Assembly: GCA_949130485.1 (NCBI GenBank)
Contig: OX422184.1
Span: 8,410,996-8,474,995, forward strand
DNA from: Agelas oroides
Taxonomy: Eukaryota; Porifera; Demospongiae; Agelasida; Agelasidae
Length of the DNA stretch: 64,000 bases
Reading direction: 5' to 3'
The notes below the pieces were generated by a model that had not been told where the DNA came from, ran no database searches, and saw only the letters and a list, made by a program, of their open reading frames with translations. Numbering within the stretch: position 1 is the stretch's first letter; every line of letters begins with the position of its first letter. A program made the position numbers and the translations under genes. Below are positions 33,290 to 44,002 of the stretch, in pieces.

Positions 33290-34578
33290 GGGGTATCCTA
33301 TGGTTAACTTTGGAAATGGGAATGGGGCTGGGGCAAGGAATTATTGTTGGAGAGATATTCCTTCATGCACAGTGAGAAGTCTAGCCTGGTGCTTATTGTC
33401 ATGCTGTTTAGGTCTAAGGAATGCCTGAGGTATTATGGTGGTTAGAACACGTGCGTCTTCGGGTGGATCCATTGAAGGATGCTGCGGGTTCCCCATTTGG
33501 CAAGGCCGACAGACTTTATCTGTACCTGCATGTTCAGAAGTTGTGTGTCGAGTGGGGGAGCACCAACACTGCTGGCACATCGATGTTCAAAATTTCACAC
33601 ATACAATCATAAAGTGTGAAGTTAAAACATAAAGGGAGATGGGGATGGGGCATTTATGGCTTAAATGGATGGGGCATTCATGGCTTAACCGTTTAACAGC
33701 GATTGACGCCTATACGCGTCATCGAAATTCGGCCGCATGTTATCAGTTGGCGCAATCCGTTTTGAAGATAGGTTCTGCGCTAGCAGAAAGGGTGGGACAG
33801 GGGGAGGTGGGTGGGTGCACCGCTCTGGCTGACAGTGCATGGCGGCTGTTGCAGCTGGCTATAGAAAGGGCCTGGTCAGCACTGGATGGCCCATTCTTCT
33901 GCTTTCTTGTACAAACGAGCGTAGAAAACGGTGCTTTCACCTTGTATGGACTCCATTTCTGGCTTTTTAGGCAGCTTTCAGTCTGGAGGAGCGCTGTCTA
34001 GTCGGAGGGCCCTGACTGTTGAGCGCTCGGTAATGAGTGGGTGTAGTCAGGGTCATGAACCTGCAAAGAACTTCTGAAATAAGCTGTGGATCAAGTTTCT
34101 TGAGCTAACTCCTGGCAGAAGTGGAAATACAGGTGAAAGAAGGTTGGACTAGTCTGCACAAGACTATTAGGGAAATTAATTTAGTATTTAAAGGGTTAAA
34201 TGGGCAGCTTAAATGGGTGTGGCATTGATGACTTGAATGGGTGGGGCATTTATGGCTCAAATGGATGGGGCGGTTAGTTACTGTTTTTTTGGGAGATATG
34301 CTCAAAAAAAAATACTGGTCTTCAGGGGAGTACCCTTTCCGGTCCTCGCATGACCACAGGTTTCGGTCCCTTTGAACTCCAGACCCGTGGCCTACTACAG
34401 AAAGGGCGGGACCACTCCCCGCCTAAGGCTTGCTTTGGGTGAGGAGCCCAGCTCTCGGTTGGCATTCATACAGCTAAGAATATTCTAATTACTAAGCAAA
34501 TTGGGGGTGGGGCTAAATGGGTGGAGTTATCATAACACTAACTAGGGGGATGGGCAAACCAACGTACCGTGTCTCGCT
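33290..34578 (+). repeat. Dispersed repeat R, copy 1, interrupted
   Basis: Parts shared with the 59.3-61.7 kb tandem array include tcctatggttaactttgga, gggaatggggctggg, gagtgggggagcaccaacac, repeated ggggcatttatggctt units, and ctttgaactcc-gacccgtgg. A TTAA element interrupts it at 33,685-34,199. Downstream R resumes up to about 34,578 (cgctgactcgctg). Character unknown; no protein is recognised. Confidence 0.75.
33685..34199. mobile_element. 515-bp TTAA element inside repeat R
   Basis: It has the same length and interior as 30,680-31,194. The ends are CCGTTTAA and the complement CCCTTTAA, flanked by TTAA. The palindrome gacgcctatacgcgtc lies inside the left end. Insertion split repeat R between its ggggcatt units. 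Confidence 0.85.
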
Positions 34579-36108
34579 GACTCGCTGTCCCGTGCGTCTG
34601 GTTACAATTGCATTCACAGAAATAGGTTTTCACATGATACCAAAGGAACAGAAAACAGCTGCCATGTTGAATTAAAATGAGATGTATAGCTTCTACAGTG
34701 ATCTTGGCGGATACAAAGAGACACTTAGAAAGCTTCAAGTGTGTGTTAAATACCACCGCTCTATAACTCAGTGTAGTTAAGGACTGGGTCCAGTAAATTT
34801 TCAGTCCACAGATCAGCAACATTTTTACCAATAGCTAAAGGAGTTCATTGTATGTTAGAAATAATTTAGTCGATACCATCTAACTTTTCACCAAGGTGCT
34901 TCTCGAAAGCTCATTCCTATCTATTTTTAGCTGCAATTCTTCGATTTTTGGCCTCTGACAATACAGTCCTGTAAGTTGCCTGTTCATCACTTGGGTTAGT
35001 CCTATTTCGCCTACTCCCATTTCACCTACTCCCACTTCGCAGCACAAGGGAAGATCTTGTGGTTTGGAAGTGATGGGGACAAGGCACTAGCAGAAGCATT
35101 TACTAGCTGGAGTGTTTCCTGCAAAGCCTATTTTTGTTGCACTTTACCTCAATTTTTTGCGAAGCAACTTGCCTTTTCTACATCAGAAGTGAAGGGAGGT
35201 GCTTTTTCCACTTTGCTCAAGCTCTAAATTGGAGGATACCTACACTTGGGCTTCTTTTATTCATTTCATACACCAGTTTATGTGCCTAAGCTGAAGATGT
35301 ATGGCTTTGCAGCATTTGTCACCTCCGAGTTCATAGCTGTGGATGGTGTCAGAAAACTAGCTATTTTTGGCTGAGTAGGCTTAGATTTGTACAACTAGCC
35401 ACCAAGGTTATGTGTATAAACTGATTTAAACAGGAACAAGCACCCACAGAAGTTTTGATTGCTCAGGTTCCCAACCACCATGAAGTGTTGTAGTAACTAA
35501 AAATACTCTTTGCTTTACTTAGGAACTGTTTTTAGTTGCTCTTGTCGTAGAATAATAGGCAGAAACTAGATAGTTGTAAAATCTATATTATCAACCAACT
35601 TTCGAGAGAGCATGCACATGTACCTTAGTGGAAGCCTTAAAGGAATCGATGTAGTTCCTGAGTGTCACTCGGTCTCCCAGGAGTGACACAAACACATACA
35701 TGTGCAGTTGTTATACCAAATGGACCATGAGTTTATCTTGTTCTGAGACCCTCCAAAAATAGGAAATAAAGGTGTGGTCATTAGGCCGGAGTGGATGTGT
35801 ACACTGACAAATGTTAGGATTTTGATAGTACTTTTGGCTAGTAGATTCCTGTATTCAACCAGAAACTTGGTATACTTTTTCCTTTCTACAACAAAACAAA
35901 ACATGGCAGCTTGCAAAGACGACTCTTGTGTAGCTAGCTTTTCCATTAACTGCACATTAAAATGCAGCCATAAGCACACCTGCATGCATTCTTGGCACAG
36001 TGTACCCTTCCACCCTGGCCTATTGACTGGACCCTTTTTTGAAAAGTCTGTTTTCCTGTTTCGAGACTAAAATGGTTATTCATGTATACCTCATTCCAAT
36101 ATTTAGAC
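34579..36108. other. No gene; repeat similar to 8.9-9.2 kb
   Basis: 34,760-34,960 shares segments with 8,890-9,235, with part of the order and orientation changed. Nothing else is recognised. Confidence 0.45.
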
Positions 36109-36152
36109 CAAGACCCTCCCACGCACATGACTGTGTGCATGGGAGGGTCTTG
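36109..36152. repeat. Stem-loop with GACCCTCCCA arms
   Basis: caagaccctcccacgcacat is followed by atgtgtgc-like sequence and gggagggtcttg. A related foldback (ccagaccctc... gagggtctgg) lies at about 51,880-51,911. Confidence 0.7.
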
Positions 36153-36269
36153 TTATACGTGTGTAATGTTAGCTAGCCATAGTGGTGTGCATATATAGTC
36201 TTGGCTATAGCTTTTATATTGTCATAGGCAGTTTCAGGAGTGTTGACCTGCGGGTAGCCATAGTGGTGT

Positions 36270-39200
36270 GCATATAATGCATAGAGATTTAATAGGTGTC
36301 CGTTCATCCACATTCTTATGCATCTGTTGCCGATAGGTAGCAATTAATGTATAGAGATGTAATAGGTGTCCATTCGTTCACATTCTTATGCATCAGTTGC
36401 CGATAGGTAGCGATTAATTTATAGAGATGTAATAGGTATCCGTTCATGCACATTCTTATGTATGTGTTGCCTAGGTAGCGATTAATGCATACACATGTAA
36501 TAGGTGTCCATTTATGGACACTGTTATGCATCTGTTGCCGATAGGTAGCAATTAATGTATAGAGATGTAATAGGTGTCCATTCGTTCACATTCTTATGCA
36601 TCAGTTGCCGATAGGTAGCAATTAATTAGAGATGTAATAGGTATCCGTTCATGCACATTCTTATGTATGTGTTGCCTAGGTAGCGATTAATGCATACAGA
36701 TGTAATAGGTATCCATTCATGCACATTCTTATGCATCTGTTGCCGATAGGTAGCGATTAATGTATAAAAATGTAATAGGTGTCCATTCATTCACATTCTA
36801 ATGCATCTGTTTCCGATAGGTAGCAATGAATGCATAGAGATGTAATAGGTATCCGTTGATGCACATTCTTATGCGTGTGTTGCTAATAGGTAGTGATTAA
36901 TGCATAGAGATGTAATAGGTGTCCATTCATGCACATCCTGTTGCCTAGGTAGCGATTAATGCATAGAGATGTAATAGGTGTCCTTTTATTCACATTCTTA
37001 TGCATCTGTTGCCGATAGGTATAGCGATTAATGCATGGAGATGTAATAATATTATGTGTCCATTCATGCACATTCTTATGTATCTGTTGCCGATAGGTAG
37101 TGATTAATGCATAGAGATGTAATAGGTGTCCATTCATGCACATCCTGTTGCCTAGGTAGCGATTAATGCATAGAGATATAATAGGTGTCCTTTTATTCAC
37201 ATTCTTATGCATCTGTTGCCGATAGGTAGCAATTAATGTATAGAGATGTAATAGGTGTCCATTTGTTCACATTCTTATGAATGTGTTCCCTAGGTAGTGA
37301 TTAATGTATAGAGATGTAATAGGTGTCCATTCATGCACATTCTTGTGCATCAGTTGCCGATAGGTAGCGATTAATTTATAGAGATATAATAGGTATACGT
37401 TCATGCACATTCTTATGTATGTGTTGCCTAGGTAGCGATTAATGCATAGAGGTGTAATAGGTGTCCATTTATGCACATTCTTATGCATCTGTTGCCGATA
37501 GTTAGTGATTAATGCATAGAGATGTAATAGGTATCCATTCATGCACATTCTTATGCATCTGTTGCCGATAGGTAGTGATTAATGTATAAAAATGTAATAG
37601 GTGTCCATTCACATTCTAATGCATCTGTTTCCAATAGGTAGCAATGAATGCGTAGAGATGTAATAGTATCTGTTGATGCACATTCTTATGCATGTGTTGC
37701 CGATAGGTAGCAATGAATGCATAGAGATGTAATAGGTATCCGTTGATGCACATTCTTATGCGTGTGTTGCTAATAGGTAGTGATTAATGCATAGAGATGT
37801 AATAGGTGTCCATTCATGCACATCCTGTTGCCTAGGTAGCGATTAATGCATAGAGATGTAATAGGTGTCCTTTTATTCACATTCTTATGCATCTGTTGCC
37901 GATAGGTATAGCGATTAATGCATGGAGATGTAATAATATTATGTGTCCATTCATGCACATTCTTATGTATCTGTTGCCGATAGGTAGTGATTAATGCATA
38001 GAGATGTAATAGGTATCCATTCATGCATGCACATTCTTATGCATCTGTTGCCGATGGGTAGCGATTAATGTATAGAGATGTAATAGGTGTCCATTCGTTC
38101 ACATTCTTATGCATCTGTTTCCGATAGGTAGCAATCAATGCATAGAGATGTAATAGGTATCCGTTGATGCACATTCTTATGCATGTGTTGCTAATAGGTA
38201 GTGATTAATGCATAGAGATGTAATAGGTGTCCATTCATGCACATCCTGTTGCCTAGGTAGCGATTAATGCATAGAGATATAATAGGTGTCCTTTTATTCA
38301 CATTCTTATGCATCTGTTGCCGATAGGTAGCAATTAATGTATAGAGATGTAATAGGTGTCCATTTGTTCACATTCTTATGAATGTGTTCCCTAGGTAGTG
38401 ATTAATGTATAGAGATGTAATAGGTGTCCATTCATGCACATTCTTGTGCATCAGTTGCCGATAGGTAGCGATTAATTTATAGAGATATAATAGGTATACG
38501 TTCATGCACATTCTTATGTATGTGTTGCCTAGGTAGCGATTAATGCATAGAGGTGTAATAGGTGTCCATTTATGCACATTCTTATGCATCTGTTGCCGAT
38601 AGTTAGTGATTAATGCATAGAGATGTAATGGGTATCCATTCATGCACATTCTTATGCATCTGTTGCCGATAGGTAGCGATTAATGTATAAAAATGTAATA
38701 GGTGTCCATTCACATTCTAATGCATCTGTTTCCAATAGGTAGCAATGAATGCGTAGAGATGTAATAGTATCTGTTGATGCACATTCTTATGCATGTGTTG
38801 CCGATAGGTAGTGATTAATGCATAGAGATGTAATAGGTGTCCATTCATGCACATCCTGTTGCCTAGGTAGCGATTAATGCATAGAGATGTAATAGGTGTC
38901 CTTTCATTCACATTCTTATGCATCTGTTGCCGATAGGTATAGCGATTAATGCATGGAGATGTAATAGTGTCCATTCATGCACATTCTTATGTATCTGTTG
39001 CCGATAGGTAGTGATTAATGCATAGAGATGTAATAGGTATCCATTCATGCACATTCTTATGCATGTGTTGCCTATCGGTAGTGATTAATGTATAGAGATG
39101 TAATAGGTGTCCGTTCATGCACATCCTGTTGCCTAGGTAGCAATTAATGCATAGAGATGTAATAGGTGTCCTTTCATTCACATTCTTATGCATCTGTTGC

Positions 39201-39674
39201 CGATAGGTAGTGATTAATGCATAGAGATGTAATAGGTGTCCATTAATTCACATTCTAATGCATCTGTTTCCGATAGGTAGCAATCAATGCATAGAGATTT
39301 AATAGGTGTCCGTTATACATTAATTGCTACCTATCGGCAACAGATGCACAAGAATGTGTATGAATGGACACCTATTACATCTCTCTGCATTAATCACTAA
39401 CTATCGGCAACAGATGCATAAGAATGTGCATGAATGGATACCTATTACATCTCTATGCATTAATTGCTACCTATAGGCAACACATTCATAAGAATGTGCA
39501 TGAACGGACATATATTACATCTCTATGCATTAATTGCTACTTATCGGAAACAGATGCATTAGGATGTGAATGAATGGATACCTATTACATCTCAATACAT
39601 TAATCGCTACCGATCGGCAACGAATGGACACCTATTACATCTCTATGCATTAATCGCTACCTATTGGCAGAATG
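36270..39674. repeat. 70-bp satellite array with higher-order repeats
   Basis: About 48 units of a 70-bp motif containing tagagatgtaataggtgtcc, cacattcttatgcat and gttgccgataggtagc; some units are 3-4 bp shorter (gttgcctaggtagc). Larger blocks repeat: 36,890-37,080 recurs at about 37,780-37,970 (offset near 888), and 37,168-37,310 recurs at 38,268-38,410 (offset near 1,100). At about 39,314 the array changes orientation and runs inverted to its end. Open frames on the minus strand are by-products of the repeat. Confidence 0.95.
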
Positions 39675-41040
39675 TGCATGTGCACTTCCATTGAATAAAA
39701 CACTTGAGACCCTTGTCCAGATACAGCCTACTAGCAATGTGAAGACTGCTTCAGATACTTCATAAACATGTCACACACGGGGTCACTATTATGATTATGC
39801 TTACCAGCTTGTGAAAAGGCCCAATGCCATGCATGTGGCAGTGTACATACAAATGCAAAGGTATAACCCCAAATCCATTATAAATTTTAACACCAAAGGA
39901 AATCTTTCACACGAGTGAACATTTTCTGACATCACACAGTGAATATTTGTCTCTCTTTTTTAGAACAAATATCTGCAGCCATCTGCATATCACCATGTGT
40001 CAACTCCAAAACAATGCTGATTGTTACTTGTTGCTGCTGTACAGCCAACCAAACTCTGATGACAGCAGAGAGGGAGAGAGGGAAAGGGTCGATGATTCTG
40101 ACTCATCTTTGAAGAATCTCGTGCCGACTAAGCAGAGTGAAATCTCTGTGAAGAACAGGAAGGAGTTTGCTTGTAAGGAGATCCCACCGTTGATGAGATG
40201 ATAACTGTGTTCACTTAACTAAAAGCTTCAAACCAGCTTTCCTGATGTGAAGCCACAACATACCTATATATAATCTAGAAGATGCTCACCATGGGAGTGA
40301 AGTTGGGGTGTCAGGTGGGGGAGCGCCAACACTGCTACGGACATCGTAGCTCCCATTTGTTGAGGCAAGGCTCGCATAATTATGTCTTCTCCTAATGCGT
40401 GGGGATCGTTGAGGGAGAGGTGGGGGGTGGGGGGTGATGGCCACTTGTTCTGGATTATCCTGGGGGTGGGGCTGAATATTCCAATGGATCCAGATAGGGA
40501 TTCTTCATGCTGGGGGCTAGTGTTATGGAAAGAGGTTGGACTGTTAGTGGGGCTAAGTGGAGGGGGAGGTGGCTGGTTCTGGGGGGAGTGAGGGGTAGGG
40601 GCATGGACTGGGCTTGAGGTGGGTGTGGGACTAAACAGTAAGGGGAAAGGGCTATGGTTAACAGATTCTGTACTACTTCTACGGGGCATGCACGGGGTTA
40701 CCGAGAGTACCAGCCTGAATTGGCTGTTCGGTGTCTCTTGTATGCTGTTGATGCAAGGCCTAGGTGGTACGGTACAGCAGTAGAATGCCTAGAAACAAAA
40801 AGCAGAGGCTAAGGGGGGTACATCCTAGAAAATGAGGGGGTACAGTTGGGAAAAATGAAAGGGGGCAATGGCAGTAGGTGTAGAAAGGCTATTGGGTGAT
40901 GTTTAGTCCACAGGGTTCCATTGTTTTTAAAGCCTTGATCCAAGCACTCTCTCTTTTCTTCAGACTTCTCCGATCTTCTATCTATTCCACATCAGACGGG
41001 ACATGGTGTTCTGGAAGTGCCTATACAGGTGAGTTTGGAC
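39675..41040. other. No clear gene; Pro/Ser-rich frame
   Basis: A minus-strand frame (40,264-40,689) is rich in Pro, Ser and Thr and follows a GGGGTGG-rich strand. It could be a disordered N-terminus but shows no domain. A short match to one end of repeat R (agttggggtgtcaggtgggg, caacactgct) lies at about 40,300. Confidence 0.35.
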
Positions 41041-41945
41041 TCAGTTGGGTGGTCTTTGGCTGAACATTTCTCGCATGTGGGTACTAAATCTATTCTGTAA
41101 GGGTTGGGTGGTCATGCCTGTGTATTGGGTTTTACATCTAGTGCATGTTATCACATAGATGACATTCCTTGTTTTGCAGCCAATGGTGTTTTTAATTTTA
41201 AGATTGTGGTATGTACTTTTTGAGGTGCTCCTAATGTATGGTTTGGTATCGAGGGCTTTACATGTCAGGCAGTTATTGTTACATTTTTTGATTAGGGGGG
41301 GTGCATTTGGGGCAGGTAGGGGGTCACAAAGGAGATTGAGGTCTCGGTCAATTTTATAAACGATCTTTGAGTCTTCTAGTCTTGCTCGGGTAAGCTGTTT
41401 TCTAATGCTCTTGTGGGTTCTAAAGGCTATAGTGGGTCTATTTGGGAAGAGTCTGGAAAGTAGCGGCATGTTGAAAATATGAAAAAAAGAGGATACAGAC
41501 AAGAGGTCATAGACAGGAGCATTAAAGGGATCAATTTCTCCGACAGACAAAAAACGCTAGCAAACAAACCCCACAATGCAGGTGAACGCCAAACTTTCAC
41601 AACTACGTACTCACCGCATTTACCAACACACCGCCTCAGAAGATTGCTTGTTAAACACTGGCACCTCATCGAGAAATCCCTTCTCTTTGTGCGTTTGGAA
41701 CGTAGTTTCATTAGAGTTTGTTTGGAGGTATCTAAGTATTTCTCCTTTGATGATACCCTGGCCTGTTCCTGGGGGGTGGGCAGATGAGGCATGTACATAC
41801 TGTTGGGTATTGTTAGGCTTGATATGGGTTTTGATATCCAGAATGCCCTCCTTGGCAAATCTCTCCCCTTTGTATAAGCATAGGTCTAGGAATGTGATTT
41901 CATCTGTTGAAAACTCTGTGGTGAAATTAATGCATGGGTGTAAAT
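41041..41945 (-). pseudogene. Penelope-like retroelement, C-terminal half, with inversion
   Basis: Minus strand, in order: EITFLDLCLYKGERF, GILDIKTHIKPNN, YVHASSAHPPGTGQG and EILRYLQTNSNETTF, the reverse transcriptase C-terminal part of Penelope-like elements; then MPLLSRLFPNRPTIAF, CLTCKALDTKPYI, and a GIY-YIG endonuclease with VIYVITCTRCKTQYTGM and LQNRFSTHMREM. The piece normally between them lies on the plus strand (41,479 to about 41,673): KKRGYRQEVIDRSIKGINFS and HLPTHRLRRLLVKHWHLIE. The catalytic fingers and palm upstream are missing (truncated near 41,945). Family knowledge: such elements copy themselves by target-primed reverse transcription. Confidence 0.85.
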
Positions 41946-41984
41946 CACACCTTCAAAAAATTACTCTTTTGTTTGGAATGCTTT

Positions 41985-42166
41985 TCCATATCTGTGTTTG
42001 TGGCAGCAGGTCACCTATCGGGCCATTAGTCGCCCCCAGCCTGCATGTCAACAGGTTTGTGGTCATCCCCAAGGGCCACTCCCCTGGAAAGTGGAGGCTA
42101 ATCACCGACGTGTCACATCCTCCAGGAGGCAGTGATATGTTGACCTCAAGGGGCATGTCTGGTTGA
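41985..42166 (+). pseudogene. DIRS-like reverse transcriptase N-terminal fragment
   Basis: The plus strand encodes VNRFVVIPKGHSPGKWRLIT followed by DVSHPPGGS, the fingers motif of reverse transcriptases in DIRS-like and related tyrosine-recombinase elements. It is cut soon after. The matching gag-like part lies 300 bp on, on the minus strand. Confidence 0.65.
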
Positions 42167-42279
42167 ACCCAATTCGAAATCCTTGGGTCAAACCGGTGAT
42201 GTAATGTCGGAATTGGGCATCGCAGTGGTTAGCCAATGCATGAGAATGAGGGAAGAGTGTGATATCCCCGATCCTCACT

Positions 42280-42304
42280 CAGATGTGTGTGTGTGTGTGT
42301 GTGT
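42280..42304. repeat. (GT)n microsatellite
   Basis: About 12 GT units. Confidence 0.9.
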
Positions 42305-42479
42305 GAACCCCCTCAATCACCCTCGTGATTAGGCTACAACTAGCTATATGCTATGCATGCACTAAAGCCAATAACAACACCTCTGCACATCGAAGCATGG
42401 ACAGCAGCCTCACAGACTCTATAGGCTGGCACAGTCCACACCACACATACATCAATGACCTGCTGGCACTGATCACGGC

Positions 42480-42994
42480 TGTGTTTAATGGAAATCACAT
42501 GGCATAATGCAGATGAGAAGTTTGGTGCTGTTTCTGTTCTTTGAAGGCCACTTTCCAGCTACCAGCATCTGGTGTTCCTGGCGTTGCTGCCTCGGGGACC
42601 GATTCCTGGTCTGGCGGGGGAGTCTCATGCAGATAGGGGACTCTGCACAGAAGCTTGCTGGGTGCAGATGGAGCAGATATGGAGGTGACGGCACCTGGTG
42701 ATTGCTTTAGCATGGGCCATAAAAGCCTCATTATACAAGGCCAAGTCCTCCTGGGCCCATTCCAGGCTGTGTCGACTAGCGCTTGACGAACGGTAGAGGC
42801 GGTCGTAGGCCACCCAGGCTGACCCTTGGAAGTTTCGGTTTTGGAAACTTCTCTGCTATCACTGCTGCCATGACAGGTCCAGAGGGGGGAGGACGGGCCC
42901 TTTGGGCCACCAACCGTTGCAGCCATTGGCACTGCTCCTCAGAGAAAGGCGCGCTCGCACTGTCCTGGTGGTCTGTTGACGGCGAGGAGACCAT
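42480..42994 (-). pseudogene. Gag-like fragment of a DIRS-like element
   Basis: Minus-strand frames carry FSEEQCQWLQRLVAQ, then SLEWAQEDLALYNEAFMAHA and RCRHLHICSICTQQ, a zinc-knuckle-like Cys/His stretch. This resembles the gag-like protein preceding the reverse transcriptase in invertebrate DIRS-type elements. The pieces lie in different frames, so it is broken. It probably belongs with the plus-strand fragment at 41,985-42,166, from which it differs in orientation. Confidence 0.5.
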
Positions 42995-43101
42995 CTTGCT
43001 GCACCTGGTTGTCGACAGCCTCTTTTCTGTTCAGTTCTCACGTTTGTTTCTCAGCCCGTTCTCTAGTCCCACGTTCTCCCGCTTGCGCGGCTCAATGACT
43101 G

Positions 43102-43460
43102 CACAAAGTCACTCACCTGCTGGAGCTGTGTCTACGGACCACCTATTTCAAGTTCCAGGGATCTTATTATGAACAGACGGATGGAGCTGCCATGGGGTCT
43201 CCAGTGTCCCCAGTGGTAGCTAACATCTACATGGAGATGTTCGAGGAGCTAGCACTCAGGACGGCTACACACCCACCCCGAATCTGGAGATGCTATGTTC
43301 ATGACACCTTCTGCTTGATAACAAAGATGGACAGTCAAAGGATTCCTGAGACACCTTAACAGCCTACGTCCTACCATCACTTCACTGTGGAGCAAGAAGT
43401 GGATGGCAAGCAACCGTTCCTGGACACACTCCTCTACCGCAATAACACATGCGCTTAACA
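43102..43460 (+). pseudogene. Penelope-like reverse transcriptase palm fragment
   Basis: The plus strand encodes [35 protein letters not shown] and WRCYVHDTF, then a stop at 43,357 and, in shifted frames, FLRHLNS and FTVEQEVDGKQPFLDTLLYR. These are palm motifs of Penelope-like elements. The catalytic YVDD box reads YVHD, losing one metal-binding Asp. There are at least two frameshifts. It belongs to a different lineage from the element at 41.0-41.9 kb. Confidence 0.85.
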
Positions 43461-44002
43461 AATGATGCCGTGTACCAGGAAGGAAGCATTCGCCTAATAA
43501 ATAATATGCACCTAATAGCAAGGTGCGCCTAATAACCAGAGTTTACTGTACAGCGTTGTCACTAAAACAGTTCCCAATGTGATGTTTACATTCTTGCTCA
43601 GCAATAAGATGACATACTCACAAAGTCTGAAAAGAAGGCACTGACTGAGATAACCTAGGTGTGTCATGTGAATTTTTTCAGCCAGTCAGGTGTATACAGT
43701 TAACCATTGTAGATTTACGTGAGAAAATTCGTTAATGCGTAACTCTGGAAATACTTGCCAGATTTGCACGAAACGAATTTTGTTTGGAAGGGCAGTGACT
43801 GGGCTTTCTCATGATCAACCAACGAAGAGAGCTGCCTCCAGAAAAGCTGATAAAGTAAGGAGGGAGTGGATTGGAAAAGGGCAATTGAATGCCTACTGAC
43901 ACTATTGACTGGTAACGTGTGTTCTTAATGATGTAATTGTGATTCTTACGCTACTTGTTGCCAAATTTGTGAACTCCACCAGTATTGTTTGTTGTTGAGT
44001 TT
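43461..44002. other. No recognisable gene
   Basis: The tyrosine recombinase expected downstream of the DIRS-like RNase H (reading leftward from 44,003) is not recognisable here. Confidence 0.4.

Noticed and set aside
34370..34440. tRNA-like segment in repeat R (ggagttcaaagggacc on the minus strand)
   Set aside because: The supposed B box matches poorly and no acceptor or D arm folds by eye, so I did not call R a SINE.
36316..39193. Several minus-strand frames of 70-110 codons with repeated NEWTPITSLCINRYL-like text
   Set aside because: They are translations of the 70-bp satellite. The unit length is not a multiple of three and frames change between units, so a repeat protein is unlikely.
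36270..39674. Regular repeats resembling a CRISPR array
   Set aside because: The whole 70-bp unit is repeated with no unique spacers, and the surroundings are eukaryotic with introns and metazoan transposons.
40264..40689. A 141-codon Pro/Ser-rich minus-strand frame as a gene
   Set aside because: Composition-driven, opposite a G-rich strand, no domain, and no matching splice context; left as unassigned sequence.
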